A stretch of DNA of 64,000 nucleotides, taken from contig NZ_WFLI01000028.1 of NCBI RefSeq assembly GCF_009208555.1, positions 1 through 64,000 on the forward strand. Reading direction: 5' to 3'. Below are positions 18,597 to 27,842 of the stretch, in pieces (positions within the stretch are counted from its first letter, which is position 1; each line of letters opens with the position of its first letter). The stretch comes from Janthinobacterium violaceinigrum (GTDB lineage Bacteria > Pseudomonadota > Gammaproteobacteria > Burkholderiales > Burkholderiaceae_D). The notes under the pieces were generated by a model. The model worked only from the letters and a program-made list of their open reading frames with translations. It made no database searches and was not told the origin of the DNA. Made by a program: the position numbers and the translations under genes.

Positions 18597-18815
18597 GGCG
18601 GCCTTCCTTGATTGTGCGGGAAGGCCAGCGTAGCGGCACCGGGCGGGCGCCGCTACCCGCTTCGGGATGGCGAATGCGGTTTACCGCCCGGATCGGGACT
18701 ATCGGCTGGTGGCCGCGGTACGGGGCGGCTGCAGCACATGCGCGGCAAGAGCACCGTTGCTGCCTTGCCACGCCGAAGACGGCGGTTGCGCCGGACGTGC
18801 CGGGCCAGTTAGAAT

Positions 18816-18834
18816 GCGAATCATTATTATTTGC
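18816..18834 (+). promoter_or_regulatory. Fur-box-like operator upstream of ECF sigma gene
   Basis: GCGAATCATTATTATTTGC; its reverse complement matches the 19-bp Fur consensus at 13 positions. It ends 20 bases before the GTG start at 18854 and could also act on the divergent MFS-ABC operon. The rest of the 18597-18853 gap holds nothing else that I can name. Confidence 0.75.
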
Positions 18835-18853
18835 AACTCAGGGAGCATGCGAC

Positions 18854-19366
18854 GTGTCGGCAGCCCAACCCGGCGTTCACCAGGAGGTGGGCAGCCTGTA
18901 TCACGATCATCACCGCTGGCTGCAAGGCTGGCTGCGGCACAAGCTGGGCAACGCGTTTGACGCGGCCGACGTGGCGCACGACACCTTCATGCGCCTGCTG
19001 AACCGCGACGAGGCCATCGCCGCGCGCGAGCCGCGCGCCTTCCTCACCACCGTGGCCAAGGGCGTGCTGGGCAATCTGTACCGCCGCCGCGACCTGGAAG
19101 CGGCCTACCTGGAAACCCTGGCCAGCCTGCCCGCGCAGTGCGCGCCCGATCCCGAGGCGCAGGCCATCCTGCTCGAAGCCCTGTTCGACATCGACCGCCG
19201 CCTCGACGGCCTGGCGCCGGCCGTGCGCCGCGCGTTCCTGCTGTCGCAGCTCGACGGCATGCCGCAGGCCGCCATCGCGCTGGAGCTGAATGTCTCGCTG
19301 GCCACCGTGCAGCGCTACCTGGTCAAGGCCATGCACCAGTGTTTCTTTTCCCATCCGGCGCCGTGA
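18854..19366 (+). CDS. FecI-like ECF sigma factor
   Basis: 170 residues, the usual size for the FecI group. The GTG at 18854 is chosen because AGGGAG sits about 9 bases upstream and the protein then begins at the sigma-2 region (HHRWLQGWLRHKLGN, DAADVAHDTFMRLL). Sigma-4 follows (LDGMPQAAIALELNVSLATV QRYL). The open frame upstream to 18608 runs through the Fur-like site and is not coding. Its stop overlaps the GTG of the anti-sigma gene (GTGA). FecI-type factors direct RNA polymerase to the adjacent receptor gene when a ferric siderophore is bound outside. Confidence 0.9.
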   Translation: MSAAQPGVHQEVGSLYHDHHRWLQGWLRHKLGNAFDAADVAHDTFMRLLNRDEAIAAREPRAFLTTVAKGVLGNLYRRRDLEAAYLETLASLPAQCAPDPEAQAILLEALFDIDRRLDGLAPAVRRAFLLSQLDGMPQAAIALELNVSLATVQRYLVKAMHQCFFSHPAP

Positions 19367-20349
19367 CGGACGCCCTGACGCCGGCAGCGGCCAGCCTGCA
19401 GGCCGTGGAATGGCTGGTGCGCCTGCAGGCGGGCGATTGCGCGCCCGAAGTGGAGCAGGCCTGGCGCGCCTGGCGCGACAGCGATCCGGAAAACGAGCAG
19501 GCGTGGCTGCATGTGGAAGGCTGCATGGCGCGCATGCGTGCCTTGCCCGCGCCGCTGGCGCACGGCACGCTGGCGCGCAAACCCGTGCATGCGCAGGCCA
19601 GCGCCGCGCGGCGCCAGTCCCTCAAGCTCCTGGCGCTGCTGGCCGTGGGCGGCGGCGCCTGGCTGGCCGGCGGCGAAGAACAGGCGCGCTTCTGGCTGGC
19701 CGATTACCGCACGGGCACCGGTGAGCTGCGCCATATTGAGCTGCCGGACGGCACGCGCATCGCCTTGAATACGGCCACCTCCATCGACGTGCGCTACACG
19801 GGGGACCAGCGCCTGGTGACCTTATTGAAAGGCGAGATCATGGTGGCCACGGCGCGCGATCCTGCCGGCCGGCCCTTCTTTGTGCAGACGTCCCAGGGCC
19901 GCTTGCAACCGGTGGGCACGCGCTTTGCCGTGCGCGCCGGCAGCGAGGCCACGCGCCTGGGCGTGTTTGCGGGCGCTGTCGATATCGCGCTCCTCCGGCC
20001 GCAACAGCCAGCCGATGCGGCGCGCAGGCTGCAGGCCGGCCAGCAAGCGGTGTTCACGGCGGAGCGCATCGGCGCCGCCGGGGCTTTGCCTGCCGGCGCG
20101 GATGCCTGGACGGCCGGCATGCTGGTGGCGCACGACATGCCGCTGGCCGACTTTATCGGCGAACTGGCCCGCTACCGCCATGGGCGCCTCGCCTGCGATC
20201 CAGCCATCGCGGACCTGCGCGTGTCCGGCATCTACCCGCTGGCCGATACCGCGCAAGTGCTCGACATGCTGGCGCGCACCTTGCCCGTCGACGTGCGCCA
20301 GACCACGCGTTTCTGGGTGACCGTGGTGCCGCATCGGCAGCGTCCATGA
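19363..20349 (+). CDS. FecR-like membrane sigma regulator
   Basis: 328 residues, GTG start overlapping the sigma gene stop. An N-terminal DUF4880 region (AVEWLVRLQAGDCAPEVEQAW, then RDSDPENEQAW) precedes a membrane segment at about residues 86-100 (LKLLALLAVGGGAWLAGG). The periplasmic FecR domain has LPDGTRIALNTATSIDV and GEIMVATA. The C-terminal part, RVSGIYPLADTAQVLDMLAR, resembles the STN-like fold that meets the receptor signalling domain. FecR carries the ligand-bound signal from the receptor to the sigma factor. Confidence 0.9.
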   Translation: MTDALTPAAASLQAVEWLVRLQAGDCAPEVEQAWRAWRDSDPENEQAWLHVEGCMARMRALPAPLAHGTLARKPVHAQASAARRQSLKLLALLAVGGGAWLAGGEEQARFWLADYRTGTGELRHIELPDGTRIALNTATSIDVRYTGDQRLVTLLKGEIMVATARDPAGRPFFVQTSQGRLQPVGTRFAVRAGSEATRLGVFAGAVDIALLRPQQPADAARRLQAGQQAVFTAERIGAAGALPAGADAWTAGMLVAHDMPLADFIGELARYRHGRLACDPAIADLRVSGIYPLADTAQVLDMLARTLPVDVRQTTRFWVTVVPHRQRP

Positions 20350-20354
20350 ATATT

Positions 20355-20400
20355 TTCCGAAAAAGTGAGGGGTTTGCGATTTTCGCGTGACATAGCGAGT
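20355..20400 (+). promoter_or_regulatory. probable FecI-dependent promoter of the signalling receptor
   Basis: The FecR-receptor gap holds CCGAAAAAGTGAGGGGTTTG, then CGATTTTCGCGTGACATAG. An A-rich -35-like block about 20 bases before a CGTGA block is the general layout of iron-starvation ECF promoters. A small hairpin, AGTGAA-CCCTTCA-TTCACT (20398-20416), follows. The assignment rests on position and layout only. Confidence 0.5.
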
Positions 20401-20434
20401 GAACCCTTCATTCACTTTCAGGAAAACAGTCCGC

Positions 20435-22897
20435 ATGCCTAGTACAACACACATTTACGCTTCTTCCGCTTCCACCGCATGCCGCCGCAGCGTGGCGGCG
20501 CTGGCCGTCAGCCAGGCCCTGTGGCTGCTCGCCGCCGGCGGCGCCTCGGCTGCCGCACCCGTTGCCCAGGCAGCCAGTGCGGCGCGCATCGAGCTGGCGA
20601 TACCGGCCGGCACCCTGGAACAGGTGCTGGTGCGCTTCGGCCAGCAGACGGGCACCATGATTTCCTATCAGGCGGCCAGCGTGGCGGGCAAGCGCAGCGC
20701 CGGCCTGGCGGGCCGCTACAGCGTGCCCGAAGGGCTGGGCGCCATCGTCGCCGGCTCGGGCTTGCGCGCCGTGCCGCAGGTAAATGGCGGCTATGTGCTC
20801 GACGCGGCGCCGGCCGATGGCGGCCAGACCATGCCCGAGATGAAGGTCACCGCCAGCTTTGATGCGAATGGCGCGACGGAAGGCAGCGGTTCCTATACGA
20901 CGCAGACCATGCGCTCGGCCACGCGCCTGGGCCTGTCCGTGCGCGAGACGCCGCAAGCCGTCAGCGTGGTCACGCGCCAGCAGATGGATGACCAGAACCT
21001 GCAGACGGTGGAAGAGGTGCTGCAAAATGCGGCCGGCGTGGCCATCAACCGCTACGACAGCGACCGCACCTCGTTCTTCGCGCGCGGTTTTTCCATCGCC
21101 AGCTACCAGTACGACGGCATACCCACCACGGTCGACAATGCCTACAACGTGGGCGACAGCACCCTGGACATGACGGCCTACGACAGGGTCGAAATTGTGC
21201 GCGGCGCCACGGGCCTGCTGACGGGCGCGGGCGAACCGTCGGCCACCATCAACCTGGTGCGCAAGCGCGCGTCGTCGAGGCAGCTGGCCGGCGCGGCGGC
21301 CCTGAGCCTGGGGTCCTGGAACAATGCGCGCGCTAGCGCGGACGTCTCCACGCCGCTCACCGCGGACGGCAAGGTGCGCGGGCGCGTCGTGGCCAGCTAC
21401 CAGGACAGCGAATCGTATGTGCGCCTGTATCATGGCAAGAAAGCGATGGCCTACGCCACCGTGGAAGCGGACCTGGCGCCCGGCAGCGTGCTGATCGCCG
21501 GCTATGAATACCAGGACAACCGCCCGCGCGGCGGCATGTATGGCGGCTTGCCGCTGTGGTATGCGGATGGCGAACGGGCCACCTTGCCCCGTTCCGCCAC
21601 CACGGCAACCACCTGGAGCCGCTGGTTCAGCACCAGCCAGACGGCTTTTCTGCGCCTGGAGCAGGACCTGGGCAAGGGCTGGAACCTGACGGCCATGCTG
21701 AATCACGGCTGGGGCAATTATTCGGCGGCCGAGCTTTTCGCCAATACCTGGCCGGACAAGGCCACGGGCCAGGGCGTGACGGGCTACACCGGGTTTTACT
21801 CGGGCACGCGGCGCCAGGACAGCGTGGACGCCTATGTGCAGGGTCCCGTGCAGCTGCTGGGCCGCACGCACGACCTGGCGTTCGGCGTCTCGGGCAGCAA
21901 CCAGTTCGCCAGCAATCCGGGCATCTCGGGCGGCAGCGTCGACTATGGCAATTTCCATCAATGGCAGGGCGTGACGCCGGAGCCGGACTGGAACGACGCG
22001 AATTTCTCGCGCTGGCAGCTGCTCGACACGGTGCAGCAGCGCGGCATCTACGGCACGGCGCGCTTTTCGCTGGCCGACCCCTTGAAACTGATCGTCGGCG
22101 CGCGCTACAGCCGCTACAAGGCGGATCACGTCGACGACTGGGGCGGCAGCTACGCCTATGCCAAGCATGCCGTCACGCCGTATGCGGGCCTGGTGTGGGA
22201 CATCGACGCGCGGCATGCGCTGTACACCAGCTACAGCAAGATCTTCAAGCCGCAGGGTAACCAGGACCGCTTTGGCCGCTATCTCGATCCCGTGCAGGGC
22301 AAGAATGTGGAAGCGGGCGTGAAGGGCGAGTATTTCGGCGGCCGATTGAACGCGGCGCTGGCCGTGTTCCGCATCGCGCAAGACGGCCTGGCGCAGGAAG
22401 ATACGGGCCATTTTGTCGGCAATTCACTGACGCAGGCGTATTACGCGGCGGCGGGCACCACCAGCAAGGGCGTGGAACTGGATGTCTCGGGCGAGCTGGC
22501 CAAGGGCTGGAATGTGTCGGCCAGCGTGTCGCATGCGGCGGCCGAAGACAAGCAGGGCGCGCGCCTGAACAGCTATGTGCCGCAAACCCTGGCGCGCGTG
22601 TTTTCCACGTACCAGCTGCCCGGCGACTGGCGCGCCTTGTCGGTGGGCGGCGGGGTGAACTGGCAAAGCGGCGCCTACCGCGACGCCACGGGGCCGAACG
22701 GCACGGAGCGCGTGGCGCAGGGCGGCTACGCCGTGGCCAGCCTGATGGCGAAATATGCGCTGTCGCGTCAGCTGTCGCTGCAGGCAAACGTCAACAACCT
22801 GTTCGACAAGCGCTACTACAGCCAGGTCGGCATGTATAACCAGGCTTACTGGGGCGCGCCGCGTAATGCCAGCGTCACCTTGCGCTACGTCTTCTGA
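20435..22897 (+). CDS. TonB-dependent siderophore receptor with STN signalling domain (FpvA/FhuE-like)
   Basis: 820 residues. ATG 20435 follows AGGAAA 9 bases upstream. After the signal peptide (SQALWLLAAGGASA), residues about 55-125 form the STN/secretin-TonB signalling domain (IPAGTLEQVLVRFGQQTG). Next come a TonB-box-like MPEMKVTAS, the plug (SVRETPQAVSVVTRQQMDDQ, ARGFSIASYQYDGIPT, RGATGLLTGAGEPSATINLV) and the barrel ending in SVTLRYVF. The STN domain and the fecIR pair upstream show a cell-surface signalling receptor that induces its own synthesis. The ligand is likely a hydroxamate or mixed siderophore (family-level inference). Confidence 0.9.
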   Translation: MPSTTHIYASSASTACRRSVAALAVSQALWLLAAGGASAAAPVAQAASAARIELAIPAGTLEQVLVRFGQQTGTMISYQAASVAGKRSAGLAGRYSVPEGLGAIVAGSGLRAVPQVNGGYVLDAAPADGGQTMPEMKVTASFDANGATEGSGSYTTQTMRSATRLGLSVRETPQAVSVVTRQQMDDQNLQTVEEVLQNAAGVAINRYDSDRTSFFARGFSIASYQYDGIPTTVDNAYNVGDSTLDMTAYDRVEIVRGATGLLTGAGEPSATINLVRKRASSRQLAGAAALSLGSWNNARASADVSTPLTADGKVRGRVVASYQDSESYVRLYHGKKAMAYATVEADLAPGSVLIAGYEYQDNRPRGGMYGGLPLWYADGERATLPRSATTATTWSRWFSTSQTAFLRLEQDLGKGWNLTAMLNHGWGNYSAAELFANTWPDKATGQGVTGYTGFYSGTRRQDSVDAYVQGPVQLLGRTHDLAFGVSGSNQFASNPGISGGSVDYGNFHQWQGVTPEPDWNDANFSRWQLLDTVQQRGIYGTARFSLADPLKLIVGARYSRYKADHVDDWGGSYAYAKHAVTPYAGLVWDIDARHALYTSYSKIFKPQGNQDRFGRYLDPVQGKNVEAGVKGEYFGGRLNAALAVFRIAQDGLAQEDTGHFVGNSLTQAYYAAAGTTSKGVELDVSGELAKGWNVSASVSHAAAEDKQGARLNSYVPQTLARVFSTYQLPGDWRALSVGGGVNWQSGAYRDATGPNGTERVAQGGYAVASLMAKYALSRQLSLQANVNNLFDKRYYSQVGMYNQAYWGAPRNASVTLRYVF

Positions 22898-22901
22898 TGC
22901 A

Positions 22902-23279
22902 TCAGAGTGGCCAGGCCTGCTTGGTGACGGCCACGGCCACGATGTAGGCGAAGACCAGCACGGCCAGCGCGAACGCGGTGCCGCGCACGGCCGGCGTCTT
23001 GCCCCGTTTCAGGGCGATGGTGCCCAGCACGATGTAGGCCACGAGCGCGCACAGCTTGGCGGCCAGCCATGGCTGGCCGCCCGGCGACTGGCCGCTCCAC
23101 ACGGCCAGGGCGATGGCGCTGGCCAGCAAGGCCGTGTCGACTAGGTGCGGCAGGATTTTTACCCAGCGCTGCTGCAATGCGGGCGAGGCGCGCAGCATCC
23201 AGGCGCCGCGCAACAAGAAAAGAAAGCCGCTGGCGGCGGCGCAACCCATGTGGAAATGCTTGAGGCTCAGATAATCCAT
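22902..23279 (-). CDS. SirB2-like membrane protein
   Basis: 125 residues with four hydrophobic segments. The N-terminus LSLKHFHMGCAAASGFLFLLRGAWML and the PHLVDTALL motif are typical of the SirB2 family, small inner-membrane proteins of unknown function. It converges on the receptor gene, with only 4 bases between the stops. Confidence 0.8.
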   Translation of the reverse strand: MDYLSLKHFHMGCAAASGFLFLLRGAWMLRASPALQQRWVKILPHLVDTALLASAIALAVWSGQSPGGQPWLAAKLCALVAYIVLGTIALKRGKTPAVRGTAFALAVLVFAYIVAVAVTKQAWPL

Positions 23280-23370
23280 GCGTGATGTGGTGGGCGTTGA
23301 TTGACGGTGGCGCCAGCATAGCCGCCTTTGCCGCGCCGCGCCATACGTCGTTGGGATGAGGCGCGATCGA

Positions 23371-23817
23371 TCAGCGGCACCATTTCACGTACACCAGCTC
23401 CGGATCGCCCTCATCGAGATGGTCGATCCGGCCGCTGCGCACGAAGCCCGCACTGGCGAACAGCCGTTGCGCGGCCACGTTGGATTGGTTCGTCGAAGTG
23501 AACAGTTTCGCCGTCGGGCAGGCGTTTGCCGCAGCCGCCAGCAGGCGCAAGCCCACGCCGCGCCGCTGCTGCGCGGGCGCCACCACCACCAGCGGGACAA
23601 AACCGTAGCCGAAGAAGTCGTCGTGCGTGAGGACATAGCCGGCGACCTGGCTCGCCCGCATGGCCACCTGGCACTGCCCCTTGCCGACGGCGGCGCGCAC
23701 GGCGTCGCCGCGGCTGGCGTGCGATTGCGCATAGGCGTCGCAGGCCAGCATGGCCGCCACGTCGCCTGGCCTGGCCACGCGGGTGATGATGTCGTCTGCT
23801 TCTGTTTCCTTGTCCAT
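23371..23817 (-). CDS. GNAT-family N-acetyltransferase
   Basis: 148 residues. The start at 23817 follows AGGGAG; an extension to 23907 is possible but lacks a ribosome site. The acetyl-CoA-binding motif A is present (VVVAPAQQRRGVGLRLLAAA), with the later FTSTNQSNVAAQRLFASAGF strand-helix. The substrate cannot be told. It is divergent from the narK operon. Confidence 0.85.
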   Translation of the reverse strand: MDKETEADDIITRVARPGDVAAMLACDAYAQSHASRGDAVRAAVGKGQCQVAMRASQVAGYVLTHDDFFGYGFVPLVVVAPAQQRRGVGLRLLAAAANACPTAKLFTSTNQSNVAAQRLFASAGFVRSGRIDHLDEGDPELVYVKWCR

Positions 23818-23908
23818 GCCGCTCCCTGTTGTACCGGTGCCGAGTGTGCCAAAAATGCGTCCGTTTGTAAAACACCCGCCATCCAGGCTAGGTCCGGCCT
23901 GCGCCATC

Positions 23909-23926
23909 TAGTCACTTTTGCCGATG
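23909..23926 (+). promoter_or_regulatory. motif shared by narK1 and nnrS upstream regions
   Basis: TAGTCACTTTTGCCGATG here matches TAGTCCTTTTTGCCGATG before nnrS (39340-39357) at 16 of 18 positions. A weaker copy (CTTCTTGCCAATAC) lies 119 bases before narG. The site is 118-135 bases before the narK1 start. It may be bound by a nitrate/NO or oxygen regulator; I cannot name one. Confidence 0.45.
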
Positions 23927-24043
23927 CGGCTATCCAGATTGCCTTCCCAAAATCACCCTGTGGCCGATAGTGCCTTTCGCGGCCGGCACGTAAGCTGGTC
24001 GGGACGGCTGGCCAGACGGCCAGTGCATTCATGGAGAAACATC

Positions 24044-25351
24044 GTGGCTACCCTAGATGGCACTAACAAGAACAGTAACAGCAGTAACACGGCAGTCGAA
24101 CCGGGCATGCGGCGCAAGCAGGCGTCCGTGCTGGTCAGCAGTACCTTCGCCTTCACGATCTGCTTCGCGGTATGGATGATGTTTGCCGTACTGGGCATCC
24201 CCATCAAGACCAGCCTGGGCTTGACTGAAACGCAATTCGGCCTGCTGGCCGCCATGCCCGTGCTGACGGGCTCCCTCGTGCGCGTGCCATTGGGCATCTG
24301 GACGGACAAATACGGCGGACGCCGCGTCTTCTTCCTGCTGATGCTGGCCAGCGTGGTGCCGATCTACCTGATCGCCTACGCCACCGCCTACTGGCACTTC
24401 CTCTTGCTGGGCATGTTCGTGGGTCTGGCGGGCGGCTCGTTTTCCGTCGGCACGCCGTACGTGGCGCGCTGGTACGAGAAGGAGCGCCGCGGCCTGGCCA
24501 TGGGCATCTTCGGCGCGGGGAATTCCGGTTCCGCGCTGACCAAGTTCGTCGCGCCCGGCATCGTCGCCGCCTTCGGCTGGCAGATGCTGCCCAAGGTGTA
24601 TGCGGTGGCCATGCTGGCCACGGCCATCCTCTTCTGGCTGTTTTCGTACACGGACAAATCGCACCTGGCGCCATCGGGCGAGAGCTTTACCGAGCAGATG
24701 AAGGTACTGAAGGACCCGCGCGTGTGGCGCTACTGCCAGTACTACTCGGTGGTGTTCGGCGGCTATGTGGCGCTGGCGCTGTGGATGACGAAGTACTACG
24801 TGGCTGAATACGGCTTCGACCTGAAACACGCGGCGCTGCTGGCTGCTTGCTTCTCGCTGCCGGGCGGCGTGCTGCGCGCCGTGGGCGGCTGGATCTCCGA
24901 CAAGTACGGCGCCGCCAGGGTGACATGGGCCGTGATGTGGGTGTGCTGGGTGTGCTTCTTCCTGCTGTCGTATCCGCAGACGCAGATGGTGGTGGAAACC
25001 GTCACGGGGCCGCTGGCCTTCCATATCGGCCTGTCGCCGCTGTGGTTCACCGTGCTGCTGTTCATCGTCGGCATCGCCATGGCCGTGGGCAAGGCGTCCG
25101 TCTTCAAGTTCATCGGCGATGATTTTTCGCACAACATCGGCGCCGTGTCGGGCGTGGTGGGCCTGGCCGGCGGCTTGGGCGGCTTCATCCTGCCCGTGAT
25201 GTTCGGCGCCCTGGTGGACTTCACGGGCGTGCGCTCGAGCGCCTTCATGCTCTTGTACGGCACCGTCTGCGTTTCCCTCGTCTGGATGCATTTTTCGTTC
25301 AAGCCGCTGCGCGCGGCGCCCGCCAATCAACCTGCAGGAGCACAAGCATGA
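24044..25351 (+). CDS. narK1: NarK1-type nitrate transporter
   Basis: 435 residues, 12 membrane helices, major facilitator superfamily. The GTG start at 24044 follows GGAG (24033-24036). The nitrate/nitrite porter signature region GMFVGLAGGSFSVGTPYVAR and the paired GAGNSGSALTKF are visible. NarK1-type carriers are thought to import nitrate with protons, starting respiration before nitrite is available for exchange. It overlaps narK2 by ATGA, so the two are translated together. The nar structural genes are 2.7 kb downstream on the same strand. Confidence 0.9.
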   Translation: MATLDGTNKNSNSSNTAVEPGMRRKQASVLVSSTFAFTICFAVWMMFAVLGIPIKTSLGLTETQFGLLAAMPVLTGSLVRVPLGIWTDKYGGRRVFFLLMLASVVPIYLIAYATAYWHFLLLGMFVGLAGGSFSVGTPYVARWYEKERRGLAMGIFGAGNSGSALTKFVAPGIVAAFGWQMLPKVYAVAMLATAILFWLFSYTDKSHLAPSGESFTEQMKVLKDPRVWRYCQYYSVVFGGYVALALWMTKYYVAEYGFDLKHAALLAACFSLPGGVLRAVGGWISDKYGAARVTWAVMWVCWVCFFLLSYPQTQMVVETVTGPLAFHIGLSPLWFTVLLFIVGIAMAVGKASVFKFIGDDFSHNIGAVSGVVGLAGGLGGFILPVMFGALVDFTGVRSSAFMLLYGTVCVSLVWMHFSFKPLRAAPANQPAGAQA

Positions 25352-26733
25352 GCCGCTACATGATCAATACGTGGGAGCCCGAGACTCCCAGTTTCTGGCA
25401 AACGACAGGCAAGGCCACGGCCGCGCGCAATCTGTGGATCTCGATCCCCGCGCTGCTGCTGGCGTTTGCCGTGTGGATGGTGTGGAGCGTGGTGGTGGTC
25501 AACCTGCCCAACATCGGTTTTACTTACAGTAACAACCAGCTGTTCTGGCTGACGGCCTTGCCCGGCCTGTCCGGCGCCACCCTGCGCATCTTTTATTCGT
25601 TCATGGTGCCGATCTTCGGCGGCCGGCGCTGGACGGCCATTTCCACGGGCTCGCTGCTGATTCCCGCCATCGGCATCGGCCTGGCCGTGCAGGATGTGAA
25701 CACGGGCTACCCGACCATGCTGATCCTGGCCCTGCTGTGCGGCTTTGGCGGCGGCAATTTTGCCTCGTCGATGGCCAACATCAGCTTTTTCTACCCGAAG
25801 GCCAGCAAGGGCTTCGCGCTGGGCATGAACGCGGGCCTGGGCAATCTGGGCGTATCGGTGGTGCAGTTCGTCGTGCCGCTGGTGATCACCTTTGCCGTCT
25901 TCGGCGCCTGGGGCGGCGATTCGCTCACCTGGGTCAAGAATGGCGTGAGCAAGGACATGTGGCTGCAGAACGCGGGCTTCATCTGGGTGCCGTTCATTGC
26001 GCTTTCCACCTTGCTGGCCTGGTTCGGCATGAACGACCTGGCCTCGGCCAAGGCCTCGTTTTCCGAACAGGCCGTGATCTTCAAGCGCAAGCACAACTGG
26101 CTCATGTGCTGGCTGTACACGGGCACCTTCGGCTCCTTCATCGGTTATTCGGCCGCATTCCCGCTGCTGATCAAGATCCAGTTCCCCGACGTTAATCCGC
26201 TCGACTACGCGTTTTTGGGCCCCCTCGTCGGTGCCTTGGCGCGGGTGGCCGGCGGCGTGATCTCGGACAAGCTGGGCGGCGCCAGGGTCACCCTGTGGTC
26301 GTTCCTCTTGATGATAGGCGCCGTGCTGGGCGTGCTGTACTTCATGCCGCAAGGCGGCACTGGTGGCAATTTCAACGGCTTCTTCTGGATGTTCATGCTG
26401 CTGTTTGCGGGCACGGGCATCGGCAATGCGTCGACCTTCCGCATGATCCCCGTGATCTTTTTGACGGAGCACCAGCGCGCGGCGGCCGGCAAGGACAAGG
26501 CGGCGCAGGAGCAAGCCATCGTCGACGCCAACAAGGAAGGCGCGGCCGTGCTGGGCTTCACTTCGGCCGTGGCGGCGTACGGCGCCTTCTTCATCCCGAA
26601 AAGCTACGGCACCTCGATTGCGCTGACGGGCAGCCCCGACGCGGCCCTGTGGTGCTTCATCGGCTTCTATGTCAGCTGCATCGCGATTACCTGGTGGTGC
26701 TATGCGCGCAAGAATGCGCCTATGCCTTGCTAA
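25348..26733 (+). CDS. narK2: NarK2-type nitrate/nitrite antiporter
   Basis: 461 residues, MFS fold. The start ATG overlaps the narK1 stop. The nitrate signature GFGGGNFASSMANISFFYP and the later GALARVAGGVISDKLGG repeat are clear. NarK2-type carriers exchange external nitrate for internal nitrite. Separate but translationally coupled NarK1 and NarK2 proteins are a common beta- and gammaproteobacterial arrangement; in some species the two are fused. Confidence 0.92.
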   Translation: MSRYMINTWEPETPSFWQTTGKATAARNLWISIPALLLAFAVWMVWSVVVVNLPNIGFTYSNNQLFWLTALPGLSGATLRIFYSFMVPIFGGRRWTAISTGSLLIPAIGIGLAVQDVNTGYPTMLILALLCGFGGGNFASSMANISFFYPKASKGFALGMNAGLGNLGVSVVQFVVPLVITFAVFGAWGGDSLTWVKNGVSKDMWLQNAGFIWVPFIALSTLLAWFGMNDLASAKASFSEQAVIFKRKHNWLMCWLYTGTFGSFIGYSAAFPLLIKIQFPDVNPLDYAFLGPLVGALARVAGGVISDKLGGARVTLWSFLLMIGAVLGVLYFMPQGGTGGNFNGFFWMFMLLFAGTGIGNASTFRMIPVIFLTEHQRAAAGKDKAAQEQAIVDANKEGAAVLGFTSAVAAYGAFFIPKSYGTSIALTGSPDAALWCFIGFYVSCIAITWWCYARKNAPMPC

Positions 26734-26789
26734 AGTTGGCATGCCTGGCAAGCCGGTCTTGCCAGGCGTTGAGGAAATGAGAGTATGTG

Positions 26790-27485
26790 ATGGAAGAACT
26801 GGAAAAATTCGTCAACGGCTTCAGCCTGTTTCAGCAGCAGTACTTCAGCGAGCCGCAGACCCTGTACGACAGCCTGCGCGACGGCCAGCGGCCTTCGACC
26901 CTGCTGATCGGCTGCTGCGATTCACGGGTCGATCCCATGCTGCTGACGGGCAGCGACCCGGGCGACATGTTCGTCGTGCGCAATATCGCCAACCTGGTGC
27001 CGCCGTGCACGCCCGACGCGCCGCCCGGCGTTAGTTCGGCCATCGAGTTCGCCGTCTGCAAGCTCGAAGTGGCCAGGGTCATCGTGCTGGGGCATGCGCG
27101 CTGCGGCGGCATCCGTGCGCTGCTGCAGCCGCAGCCGCGCGCGCAAGACCAGGAAACGGACTTCGTGGGACAGTGGATGCGCATCGCCGAACCGGTGGCG
27201 CAGCGCGTGCGGCGCGAGCTGGCGCACCGTTCATCGGAAGAGCAGCGCCATGCGTGCGAGCTGGCCAGCATATTGCAGTCGCTGGACAACCTGCTCACCT
27301 ACCCATGGCTCAAGCGCAGGGTGGAACAGGGCTTATTGAAATTGCACGGATGGTATTTCGACATCGACAGCGGGGCGCTGATGGCGTATTCGGCGCGCCA
27401 GCAGCAGTTTTTGCCCCTCGTCTGTCCGATAGAGCGCGCGCGGCATTTGCACGAGCGCCCCTGGCCGGATTCAGCTAAAACGTAA
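26790..27485 (+). CDS. beta-class carbonic anhydrase
   Basis: 231 residues. ATG 26790 lies in a GTGATG context with GAGGAAATGAGAG upstream. Zinc and catalytic residues are present: C42-x-D44-x-R46 (GCCDSRVDP) and H102-x2-C105 (GHARCGG). It converts CO2 and water to bicarbonate and protons in the cytoplasm. It sits 56 bases after narK2 on the same strand and may be cotranscribed, perhaps helping pH or CO2 balance during nitrate respiration (inference). Its last 15 bases overlap the tail of the convergent gene. Confidence 0.9.
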   Translation: MEELEKFVNGFSLFQQQYFSEPQTLYDSLRDGQRPSTLLIGCCDSRVDPMLLTGSDPGDMFVVRNIANLVPPCTPDAPPGVSSAIEFAVCKLEVARVIVLGHARCGGIRALLQPQPRAQDQETDFVGQWMRIAEPVAQRVRRELAHRSSEEQRHACELASILQSLDNLLTYPWLKRRVEQGLLKLHGWYFDIDSGALMAYSARQQQFLPLVCPIERARHLHERPWPDSAKT

Positions 27486-27842
27486 CAAATCCCCGCTGCG
27501 GTCGAACGCCAGCAGGCTGTCGATGCGGCCTTGCTCGATGGCCGTCACCATGGCGCGCAGGGGCGCCTCGCAATCGTGCGGCGCGGGCGGCTGGCCGTGC
27601 TGGCCTGCCAGTCCCGCCACGAAGACCACGTCCCAGTGCGTCTGCATCTGTTTCGACTCCTCTTTCAATGTCTCGAAGCTGCCCAGTTCCTCGGGCAGCT
27701 TGTCGGCGCACATCACGGGCGTGAGGGACTTGCCCTGGCCGCCAGGCTGGGCCTGCGCCTGGGTAAAGGTGAACAGCAGGCGTTGCGGCTGCTCCTGGTT
27801 GCGGGCGCTGCGCAGCAGGCTGGCGTAATCGGTAATCGGCAT
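27471..27842 (-). CDS. small conserved protein of unknown function
   Basis: 123 residues, minus strand, start MPITDYASLL at 27842. It is soluble, with QRLLFTFTQAQAQP, THWDVVFVAGLAGQ, and a C-terminal LLAFDRSGDLLRFS. Similar short burkholderialean proteins have, as far as I recall, been labelled 'ribonucleotide reductase subunit alpha', but nothing in this sequence supports such a function. It is squeezed between carbonic anhydrase and narG, and its promoter region overlaps that of the nar operon. Confidence 0.65.
   Translation of the reverse strand: MPITDYASLLRSARNQEQPQRLLFTFTQAQAQPGGQGKSLTPVMCADKLPEELGSFETLKEESKQMQTHWDVVFVAGLAGQHGQPPAPHDCEAPLRAMVTAIEQGRIDSLLAFDRSGDLLRFS

Noticed and set aside
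24044..26733. narK1 and narK2 as a single fused transporter
   Set aside because: A clear stop and ATGA overlap separate them; each has 12 helices and its own start.
27471..27842. ribonucleotide reductase alpha subunit label for the small gene
   Set aside because: 123 residues without any catalytic motif; such a label would be a propagated error.
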